From Lichenostomus cassidix (lineage: Eukaryota; Chordata; Aves; Passeriformes; Meliphagidae), in the NCBI GenBank assembly GCA_008360975.2, contig CM039187.1, positions 19,435,495-19,499,494 on the forward strand: a DNA stretch of 64,000 nucleotides, written 5' to 3'. A model generated the notes under the pieces. The model did no database searches. It had not been told where the DNA came from and saw only the letters and a list, made by a program, of their open reading frames with translations. Below are positions 55,481 to 64,000 of the stretch, piece by piece (position 1 is the first letter of the stretch; each line of letters starts with the position of its first letter). The position numbers and the translations under genes are program-made.

Positions 55481-57764
55481 CGCTCCCGGCCCGCCCCGGG
55501 GGCACCAGCGGCCGCTCTGCCTCGCCCTCACGGCTGGGGACCCGCTGCAACCGCGGTGGGGTCAGGCCCTGCCGAGGGAGGGCAGCTGAGGCGTCGGGAG
55601 TCCTGGCCCCCCTTCACCCGCACCCCACAGGCAGGCAGGACGAGCCTCGGGCAGGCAGCCGCACGCAGGAGTGCCCAGCGGCGGCATCTCCCAGGCAAAT
55701 ACTCTCCAGCCCGGAGCAACATTAACTCTGGAACCTAATGGGGGCGATGGAAAGAAGCGGCCCTGCCTGCAGCTTCGCCGCCAGGAACCGATGAGTGAGA
55801 GCGGAGCCTGGGAAAGGTTTTTGCTTTTTATCCCTTTCTGCTAATTTATCCCAGGTTCACTGATTTAGGCGGCGTTTTGTTTATCTCTAGCCCCTTAAGC
55901 ACGGTACCACCAACAAAAGAAATTATTCTATACAGGTTTTTCAGCCAACCTTCTAGCTGTGATTCAGGAAAAATAGTTGTTCCAGCTGCATGTTAAGCCG
56001 TCAGTATTCTGATGGTGGACAGGTGGGAGAGGTTGGTCACAGCCACGGCACTGGCATTTACAACTGCAGTGCAAGCATTGCTGTTTGTTTAGTTAATGAG
56101 TACAGCTCACCCATAAGCAGAACATCAGCGAGCTGCAGCTGGGATTCAGCCGCAGCTGGGCAGCATGGAGCAGGCAGCAAGTAGGGATGACACAGGTCAC
56201 CCAAATGCTCCTACAAGACACGGCCCCAAATGACCCTGTCACAAGGCACACCCTTGCTTCTGCGATCCCCCTTCATGGCTGTGCCCTTTTTCTTGCATTA
56301 GCTTGTCTTTTCACAGGTTGTTTCTTTCCTGGGTCCGTGCATCCAGACTATTAATGACATCTCTAGCAGTGAGAAGTAGTTCTTCCACCTCATCATTACA
56401 CATCTTGTGGTAGTGAAGAAAGTGACACTGAGAGCTCCTTTGCCCCAGGGTGTGCGGGATTTTCAGAGGGCTGTTGCACACCGCTGGGTCATCTTCCCCT
56501 CTCTGCTCGCCCAGCTTCTGCAGTCAATAGCACTAACTTCCTTACCTTAATTTAAATTACACAGTGATATCACTAAATCCAATGGTCAGCAGATACAGAT
56601 AAGCTTCCCCCATCTCTGTCCAGGATGCTGTAAAACAAAGGCAAGCATTGCTTGTGATTGCAGCAAAGCCATGGTCAGGCTGCCCTTTGGCTTTTAAATG
56701 AAGTGATTTGTAAGTATAAGTGATTTGCCCCTGTGAAACAAAAAAGGGCTTGTGTCTGTGCTTTCTAAAAATATGTAAAATAGCTTGAGGCATTTGCTGT
56801 CCTGGTAGTTTGGTTTTAGGATTGGCTTGTTTATAGTTTGACTTCCTAAAATCATTGTGAGTACAGTCACGATGTTTATCTGTCTGCCTGGTCATCTGGT
56901 CACATCATCACGGAGTTTGAATCTGTTGCCCAACTTTGACTTGGTCTGAGATTGAGGTCTCTAAGAAGTTAAAACTCCTTGTGAAATACCAGTCTTCAGG
57001 GTGAGCAGTCCTGCACAGGCACCATGCAGAAGCCAAACACGTGGAGGTGGAGGATGCATTTTTTGGATACTAGGGTGGTACTGGGCTCCAGTGTGTCCAC
57101 CCAGGCAGCCCAGCTGTTGCCCTTCCCTCACTGTACTCCTTCAGGGACTGTTCCCTTACACAAGGCACACCCAAAAAGTCCCAGCTAGGTGAATTACTGC
57201 AGGACTGGGAGACATGACATGATCACCACAGACCTTGCACAAACTCCATGAGTTAATGCTGTAGCCATACCTGTCCTGTCAGAGTGCAGCTACCAGACAG
57301 CAGTGTCTTAAAGCTTTTTACTCGAGTCAGGGTTAAAAATGCACGTGAGCCCAGCATCAACTGACATCCCTTCCTACGCAGGTTGGCATTTGGAGTTCCT
57401 TGTCTGAATTAACCTGGGTGGTCTTCTCATCTGAGGTCACAAAAATCCTTTGTAAACCAGTGGACTGGGGTGTACTCCTGACCTCCCAGGTCTGCATGCG
57501 TGCCACAGCAACTGCACCCTGACATCACGTTACAGTCAGATCTGTGGTGAACCAGCTTTTCCTCTGCTTTACACCTTGGTTTCTTTAAGCAAAAGTCATG
57601 GCCAGCCTACAGCTCAGCAAGGAGAACTGGTGAGCTCACACCAAATCACAAGCAGGATCCTCACGTGTAAGACAGCGGGGAAGCTCACGGCAGACACCCA
57701 TGGGTCAATATGGATACAGCCAAAGACAGCCACAGCAGGGCACTAGTACAAAAGTGCATTGCTA
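55396..57764. other. SORBS1-PDLIM1 intergenic gap
   Basis: About 2.3 kb lies between the SORBS1 poly(A) site and the PDLIM1 start, including the PDLIM1 5' UTR and promoter (55,396 to about 55,700). The remainder shows no gene, repeat or RNA that I recognise. Confidence 0.8.
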
Positions 57765-60700
57765 CCGAAAACCCAGAGTAGATTTTATTTAATAATTTGT
57801 ACAAGGAACACAATAGTAATTCAATAATTCCATTTATTAATTGTCAAATAGTAATCCACTGCAATAGGAAACAAAAAATCAACACAAAAATAGGTTGCAG
57901 TTTGTGTGGGTACATGTGTTGTGTGTGTGTGTGCTTGTGTGTTTGTGTTTAACTTAAACTGGCAAGAGCAGAACAGAAAATTAACCTTTAAATGAGTATG
58001 TTATATACAATCAATATCAACATGTTACTTTGCTGGATAGATTTATTTGGTGTTATCCAATCCTAGCAACAGGCCTAAATATTGTTGCAAATAACTGGAG
58101 GGCAAACCCAAAGCAGAACAACAAACCCATAAATAAGATGCCGGATTCAAGATATCTCCTGCAGAAAATAAACAGTGGTGCTTTGTGTCATATCTGAAAC
58201 CCTTTCATAATGAATATTTTGTGCTAAAACTCTTTATGTGAACATACATGGAATTCCATCACTTAAATAAAAGTGGAAAAAATCCCAACCTTTCACAACT
58301 GCCTTTTTTTCCCCTCCCTTCACTCAATGTGTTTAAATTATTTCTCTATACAAGGTAAGTACATTGTCTGTACAAAGTTAAATATACATATTTACAGTCA
58401 AACTTCTGAGACACAGAGTCTTCTCTTCCGCTGACCAAGACGGAAGACAAGCCTACTTGATTTCAAACCCAGGAGCATGGCTAGTTTATCAAAACATTGC
58501 AAGTCGTGCTAACAGTTAGTTGTAGTTTACTCTTAATAAATCTGTATAAAAGCATCAGCATAAAAATAGGAATTTTATATTATTAAATACGGCTTATGAC
58601 AAAATAGCAATCTAACCCTTTGCTATTTGTACGGTAATTGTAGGAAGCAGAGTCTGATAGAACCGGTTTTGTTTATGCTTTATCATAATAACAAAAAGTC
58701 TATCAAAAGAGTATTCATAGTGGATTTACAGGCAAACATACAGCCAAGCCATGGGGTTTTTTTCTCTCAAAGAAATACAAATTTCTGTAACTGGTAATAA
58801 CTGCTGAGAACAGCTTTCCAAATTGATTAGACTTTCTTGTATGACTAAGAGGCAGCCAAAATGCATGTATTTATTTGAAACCTACCACCAATACTGTAAC
58901 CAAAATGAAAAGAAAAAAAAAAAAGGCACCCTCAGTGATCCATTGCTCAGATTTACCAGAGCCTCTAAGATTTAATGCTGGGAAAGATGTAAAGTCTTCA
59001 TCCCAAAGCATATCCTGCAAAAGGTGTGTGATCCTTTAGGGCCAGCAACAGGGCAGGAGTAGCATAGAAAGTGAACAACCGTAGGACTCATAAACAGGAT
59101 TTGCCCTCACGGATGTTCTGTTTATTGGTTCTATTCTTTGTGCAGATAAATGTCAAAGCTAGGCTGATTTCTCTTTAAAAAAACAAGACTCGGTTCATTT
59201 TGATGCACACAATACACTCACACACACACACTCTGCACAAAAGAAAAACCCTACAGAGATCAGTAATATGTTATTAAAGGGTTTGGGATTTTTGCACATT
59301 TGCATTATGCTTTGGCTGACCTCTCTGGATTAAACCACCAGTCCCAAACTTCTTTTCCACACAGAGCTCTGCAGTTTAATTGTATCAGCTGTCCTCTGCC
59401 TCTGCTGGGTCTTAAGATGCATGACATGAAGGAAGGGTTTTCTATGGAACTGGAAGGCAGAGCAAAGCGAGTCTTCAGCATGGCAGAAACTGGGCAGAAA
59501 GGCTGGCCTCCTGAACCGTGCCAATGAATGTGAGCAGCTGTGGCTGAGTACTGCCCCAAAGCACTATCCTATCTCAACACACAAACAAAACCTATACCAT
59601 GTGCTTCCCTGAAGCCTTCTCAGAGGTAAGTACTCCGTACAAATTAAGATTATCATCAAAACTCTTGCTGGGGAAGGGAGAGGAATACACAAAGGCAGCA
59701 CTGTAAACTAGAAACTGTCTCTTCTTCAGCAAACAAATCACACCCTGACTCCATGGAAGCAGGGCTACACATTCAACTCAATAGTGTACCACATAACCAC
59801 ATCCTCCTAACACTTATCATCTCTTGTCGATTACATTCATAAATTGTCTGTTTCTTCACTGTTTAAAAACACCATCTGGAAAGGAATCCCATCATTATCA
59901 TGATGGGATCACTGTTATTTTACAGGTACAGAAGTTTCACATAGTTGCCTGGGAAGGTGCCAAATTGCCTTGTTCTCCTGGATGTACCTGTTGCAAAAAA
60001 AAAAAAATAACCATAAGGAAGACAGAGTAAGATGGGGACATGCAAGGAAAGCTCTAGGGTTTAAAAAGGTAGAGGTGGCAACATCTTCTGCCTGCAGGCA
60101 TTGATTCCTAATACTAAATAGGAGCCCTAGTCAAAGAGCCTTTTGGTATAGACCAGATCACAACTACTCTTTCTTTTACGAATCATCTTTCGTCTTCGCC
60201 ATTAACAATTAATAAGCTCCTGGGCCTATAGACTAGAAGTCAAACTCCTCTCAGTGCAAATGAGCTAATCTCCCTTAGGAAGAGATAGCAAACCTAGATT
60301 TGGAATGTTGAGATGGAGAACACTGTCTAGACTTGCACTCTTGGAAGGTAAAGGATTTTGCTAAACATACACATGAGGCTGGATTTTCAGGGACTGCAAC
60401 TCCTATCCATGTGTTGCCTTCACCCCCTACTTGCCACTTTCTGTAACTAGTCATGGCTCCCTCAGCTTTGGAAATGCTACAGAAATCCAATTTTTCTTTG
60501 TTGCCTCTTGCTCTGCCACTTGTGTGGTCAAGAAGGATCAGGATGAAGAAACAAATGAAGGTACTAAGAAGTTAAAAATGGAAATACTAGAGACCTAGAA
60601 AAGAAAACAAAGATCCTCTACCCAGCAGCCTAATTTTAATGGTTTTGGTGGGAAAAGATAAGAAATTGCGGAAAAATTAGAGTCAATTTTTTTTACCATT

Positions 60701-63700
60701 TTGACCCCACAAATGAGAGCAACTTCCAGACACATTGCTAAACTGCTCATCCCAAAAAGCTCTGCTGACAGGCAAGTATCACACTCACCCACAAACCAGC
60801 CGTCATCACATTTCTCCATGACATCGACAATGTCACCGTCCCTCAGTTCCAGCTCATCATCATTCTGAGGAGTGTAGCTGTAGAGGGCTTGGTAGCTAAC
60901 TCTAAAAACCACAGAGATACTACATGTTAGCTATTGGATTTTTTTGACATGCCCTCAGCAGGAGATGCTTCCCTTCCCCTAATTCCTATTACATATCATT
61001 CAGTGCAATCTGGACATGTGTTTTCCTTTTGAGAGGTAGAAGCCAACTGCATTGAACTCGGTGTTGTCAAAAGGCCACGGTAGTAGGAAGTGTCATGCCT
61101 CCCTTAGGTGGGATATATGCCCCCTTTCTGCCATGTAGTTGCACAGACAAACAACCAGAGTCTTCTTAACATGTAGCAACTGGAGAGTGTACAATTGCAG
61201 ACACCCTACTGAGTGCAAGCCAAAACCTGGATACACTCATTCCTGGGCTAAATGACACAGCTGCTCCCTTGCCCAGGCACATAGGCAGAGGCATAATTGA
61301 CCAAATGGCAGAGAAAAGGACTTTAGAAGATACTGCCTATTCTACTGCACTGAGGTGCTGGATAAATCATGGCTGAGGAGATGTGGTGCAAACAAAACCC
61401 AAGGTTGAATCCTGCCCTGAGATATCACTTGTACCACAGGCACTGTGTATTCATTAGAAAGGATCCCAATGAAGTGGAAACAATCTTTGGGCAAATTTGG
61501 GGAGGCTTGGGTCCCCTGCCCATGGAGTATGAAAAGAGAGCTGATGTGAGACTTCCTGTTCTGCATAAAGAGAAAGCAAAGGCTCCTATCACAAGCCAAC
61601 TGCTGTGAGCATCAGTCCCTAGCACAAAAGGACTGCTACTCTCAAAACCACCTCAAAACCAGCTGCCACCAAGCTTAGTGGCAGCTCCTCTGGACAGCTT
61701 TGAAAATCTCAGCCTTGGTCTCTCAGCTACCAATTCACCTGTGGAACTGGTCAGCAACACACCAAGTGGCATCAGTGCTGGGACTCTCACTGCACACTGT
61801 GAGAAGCTAAGAACAGGGATGAACACATTCATCCATGTCATATGAGTCAGGTATAGCCAGTGGATATTAGCTTGTCACCAGCTTCAAGATACAAAGACAC
61901 TGAGACCGTCTCTGTAATGGAGACCAAGTCCTAGACCATGAGGTCATTGTTTCAGGTCCTATATAGACAGAAAGGTCACAGTTTGAAACTCATTATGATG
62001 ATATGGGCCTAATTTCGTTCTTTAAAGCAAAGCTGACATTCTCACGTAATTCTAACGTAACTTCTGAAACACAAAGAGCTCTCATACCTCCCTATCTTCT
62101 CCACCAGTCAGAAATAAGGCCCCTGGAAGAGATGGGAACCAAAAGGACTTACATGTCTCGTGGTGTTTGACTTCGCTCAGGGCTGGCTCCTTGCTGCTGT
62201 GCTTGAGGTTGCTGAGAAATGATGAGAGATGATTTATGGTCATTAGAGGTCACCTTGTGGCGAGAGTCAAGAGGTTGAGAAATAGTACTGCAGTAATGAA
62301 CAGATTTTTCTGCAATGTTTATGATCTCATTGCAAACAGCTTCCTGTGTGGTAGGCAGCATTGACATCCAAGAACACCCAAAGGACAGTCAACAGGGGGA
62401 AGGGAGGGGAAAATATAGATAAGAAGAGATGGGGCATTCCAGTTGCAGCATATAAGTCCAGTAAAAAAACAAAAACAAAAAAAGAGTTGTAGATCCAGGT
62501 AAATATCCAGGTAGTGGAGTGCAGAAGGGATCCAGGTGTAAGCATGGAAAAACAGGCAAGATACAGAAGAATTTGGCATTTAGTTTGAAGATTTGTAACA
62601 AATACATATACACATTTGTTTTTTAAAGCAGCAGCATAAGAGGTTGCAATTAGTTATGCAGTGGCACCATTCCAAACGCTATGAAGTCAGTTCAAGAATG
62701 CAAGGTGAGGTTGGGCTGCTCCATTCATGCATTTGGCTTCATTTAACTTATACCCAGGGTCTGGCAGCACAATTAGCCCAACTTCTCATTGGCTGTGACA
62801 GTTTTTCTAATTGTTAAATTCCCTTTCTTCTTTTGCAAACAAAAAATATATGCAAAGAGATAAATATGTACCTACATTGCAATTTAAAATAGTGCTGGCA
62901 TTTTATCTCTACTGAGGTGTTACTGTCTAGGTGAAGAGTGTCTAGGACTACACATCTGAGTTAAACAGGGGCCTTACCACATAGCTCTTTTCAGACTCTG
63001 TGAGATCTGGTCCAGCTCTCAATGAATGGTGGGAAGGCTGTGTGATCACCAAGCAAATGATAAGGAAGACATTTTAGCAGATGTTATATTGGTCAGAATT
63101 AAAATAAATGTAAATGGAGTGCAGACAACAAAAGAGAATGAATAACTCTTTCCCTTCCCACCCCAACACCATACTTTCTGGTCAATAAGATCCTTCATTT
63201 ACACAAGAGACATTGAGGCTACAGTAACACAATGGCAGCACACAGAATGCTGCAAGGGAAAGGTGACAGCAAAACAGAAGCTTAGGGCAGGGAATCAGAA
63301 TGGAAGGTTATGGAGACCACTACAGCCAGAAATGGTACAATAGTATCATACTGCATTCCTATAGGGGAAAAAGAACATAGACAGGAACACATACTTGAGA
63401 GCATCAAAACTAAAAGGCCAAAAGCATGCTGGAAGGCATCTGCTGCTGTTTTTAGAAAAGTCCTCAATGACTTTGACACAGAAGAGAACAGCAACTTGCT
63501 TTCTTTTTAAAAAAATTCCAACAGCTCAGGTCCTCAGAAGGCACAATGCCATGTAGCCCTAGCAAAATCACTCTACCCTGTACCAAGCAAGGATCTGATA
63601 TGTTCTATTAATTCCCACAACAAGGCAGAGCTTCAGGTCAGAGGAGGCCCTGACTGGAAAACCCAGCTCCAAACACCACCACCAGTGAAGCTGCTGGACT

Positions 63701-64000
63701 CTGCCCTGCCTCACTCCCCAGTCACAACTCTTCACATGGACTCTGTGTCCCAGGACACAGAAAGGGAAATCAGGGTGTTTGAGGCTGGAGGTTTTATGGG
63801 GAAGGTCACTGAAAAAGTCACACAAGTATCCACAGCCTGGTTTTGCACACTTTTTGCATACTCAAACACCTGCTGACAGCAAGGTGCATGCTGTGAGCAA
63901 ATGAAATGTCTCAGCTAGTGTACTGCCTGCAGGACTGCTTGGCAAAGTGGATTGGATGAGATATAGAGCATGGCCATGCTCTGTGATCATTCAACACAAT
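57765..64000 (-). CDS. SORBS1: SORBS1 (CAP/ponsin), 3' end of gene
   Basis: This partial gene encodes a SoHo and triple-SH3 adaptor that links c-Cbl, vinculin and flotillin at adhesions and in insulin signalling. Coding exons in the window are 62978-63037, 62153-62343, 60789-60901 and 59920-59987, all phase-consistent, giving the last 143 residues. The third SH3 domain is recognisable from ALYSY (first strand), [16 protein letters not shown] (RT loop), DDGWFVG (WF diagnostic) and [13 protein letters not shown] (SPxY-type end). Upstream SoHo and first two SH3 exons lie outside. The gene runs in the same direction as PDLIM1 and ends 2.3 kb before it. The family match is close to exact over the SH3. 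Confidence 0.96.
57784..57789 (-). terminator. SORBS1: SORBS1 polyadenylation signal AATAAA
   Basis: A canonical hexamer lies on the minus strand at the end of the AT-rich region, with T- and G-containing sequence (CTACTCTGGGTTTT) following. Confidence 0.6.
57901..57950. repeat. TG-rich microsatellite
   Basis: Imperfect TG dinucleotide repeats (GTGTGTGTGTGTG core) lie within the SORBS1 3' UTR, where on the transcript they read as CA. Confidence 0.85.
59214..59232. repeat. Short CA repeat
   Basis: About eight CA units lie within the SORBS1 3' UTR. Confidence 0.75.
59886..59909 (-). repeat. SORBS1: Perfect 10-bp inverted repeat after the SORBS1 stop
   Basis: The arms ATCCCATCAT (59886-59895) and ATGATGGGAT (59900-59909) are separated by TATC. 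On the transcript the hairpin starts 10 bases after the TAA. Confidence 0.85.
59920..59987 (-). CDS. SORBS1: SORBS1 terminal coding exon, end of SH3-3
   Basis: The exon is 68 bp. It completes Gly and reads [21 protein letters not shown], stop. The final SH3 strands and the exact C-terminus match mammalian SORBS1. The acceptor is TTGCAACAG. Confidence 0.97.
59988..60788 (-). other. SORBS1: SORBS1 last intron
   Basis: The intron is 801 bp, with a poly-A run on the plus strand at about 59,995-60,007. Nothing else is recognised. Confidence 0.85.
60789..60901 (-). CDS. SORBS1: SORBS1 exon, SH3-3 N-terminal part
   Basis: The exon is 113 bp and reads [20 protein letters not shown] then [17 protein letters not shown]. 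It holds the ALYDY-equivalent, the acidic RT loop and the peptide-binding Trp. The acceptor is GTTTTTAG and the donor GTGAGT. Confidence 0.98.
60902..62152 (-). other. SORBS1: SORBS1 intron
   Basis: This 1.25-kb intron has no recognised repeat. An exon-like stretch around 61,735-61,795 was considered and not accepted. Confidence 0.8.
62153..62343 (-). CDS. SORBS1: SORBS1 linker exon before SH3-3
   Basis: The exon is 191 bp, phase 0 to 2, and reads [40 protein letters not shown] and [23 protein letters not shown]. The final block corresponds to the human QPQAQQ ... RSQT segment that precedes the SH3. An internal acceptor (TTTCTCAG, exon edge 62211) could give a 59-bp short form. Confidence 0.92.
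62344..62977 (-). other. SORBS1: SORBS1 intron
   Basis: The intron is 634 bp, with an A-rich run on the plus strand (about 62,461-62,484). Nothing else is recognised. Confidence 0.8.
62978..63037 (-). CDS. SORBS1: SORBS1 60-bp linker exon
   Basis: The exon is 20 codons, phase 0 to 0: [20 protein letters not shown], bounded by an ATCACACAG acceptor and a GTAAGG donor. I recognise the [10 protein letters not shown] block from mammalian SORBS1. Its symmetric length suits cassette splicing, which is common in this gene. Confidence 0.88.
63038..64000 (-). other. SORBS1: SORBS1 intron (partial)
   Basis: No exon, repeat or opposite-strand gene is recognised up to the window edge. Confidence 0.75.

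Larger units (their letters stand above)
54540..55720. promoter_or_regulatory. PDLIM1: CpG island at the PDLIM1 promoter
   Basis: CpG density and GC content rise sharply here, greatest at 55,230-55,700, over exon 1 and its upstream flank. CCCCGCCCC boxes (Sp1-like) occur around 55,445-55,500. No TATA box is evident. The minus-strand orientation of exon 1 makes this the PDLIM1 promoter; the exact start site cannot be read. Island edges are estimated by eye. Confidence 0.75.
57765..59919 (-). other. SORBS1: SORBS1 3' UTR
   Basis: This AT-rich region of about 2.15 kb runs from the TAA to AATAAA (plus-strand TTTATT at 57784-57789). It holds a TG repeat (57,901-57,950), a short CA run (59,214-59,232) and a perfect hairpin just after the stop (59886-59909). 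The UTR end is inferred. Confidence 0.75.

Noticed and set aside
61735..61795. Exon-like segment in a SORBS1 intron (CTTCTCACAG acceptor, CCACAG|GTGAAT donor, minus strand)
   Set aside because: About 58 bp, not matching any SORBS1 segment I know; the flanking exons already join in the expected frame without it.

Overview
The window is nuclear DNA from a bird: three multi-exon vertebrate genes with GT-AG introns, a full CR1 LINE 3' end of avian type, two copies of an avian endogenous-retrovirus-type LTR, and a CpG-island promoter. Proteins are close to, but distinct from, their mammalian counterparts. A neoavian or passerine species is plausible from the LTR type, but I cannot fix the species.

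Layout. (1) Positions 1 to about 7,110, plus strand: the 3' part of HELLS (LSH), a SNF2-family chromatin remodeller. Seven coding exons give the last 248 residues, covering the C-terminal helicase lobe and tail, followed by a 3' UTR ending near an AATAAA at 7083-7088. (2) About 7,110 to 11,715: a short convergent intergenic interval with a CR1 fragment, a probable second repeat fragment and a 3'-truncated LTR. (3) About 11,715 to 55,450, minus strand: the complete PDLIM1 (CLP36, elfin) gene. Seven constitutive coding exons join without any frame break into a 327-residue protein with PDZ, ZM and LIM parts. The start lies in a CpG island. Intron 1 carries a complete solo LTR with a 5-bp target duplication. 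(4) About 55,450 to 57,765: a short tandem intergenic gap. (5) About 57,765 to 64,000, minus strand: the 3' end of SORBS1 (CAP/ponsin), with four coding exons (143 residues, including the last SH3 domain) and a 3' UTR of about 2.1 kb.

PDLIM1 and SORBS1 both encode adaptors of actin stress fibres, Z-discs and adhesions, and lie head to tail. HELLS is functionally unrelated and converges on PDLIM1 from the other side. In human the CYP2C cluster and ACSM6 lie between HELLS and PDLIM1; here only about 4.6 kb separates them.

The most interesting signal is an unannotated-looking exon in PDLIM1 intron 4 (20607-20903, minus). It is open and frame-compatible with both neighbouring exons, and encodes a second ZM motif that resembles the muscle isoform of PDLIM3 (ALP) more than PDLIM1's own ZM exon. 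Secondary observations are a 48-nt in-frame candidate exon inside the HELLS helicase lobe, an internal alternative acceptor in SORBS1, and a perfect hairpin just after the SORBS1 stop codon. I found no operon-like, CRISPR or prokaryotic content and no tRNA or rRNA gene. All exon calls rest on reading and recalled protein families; no alignment or transcript data were available.
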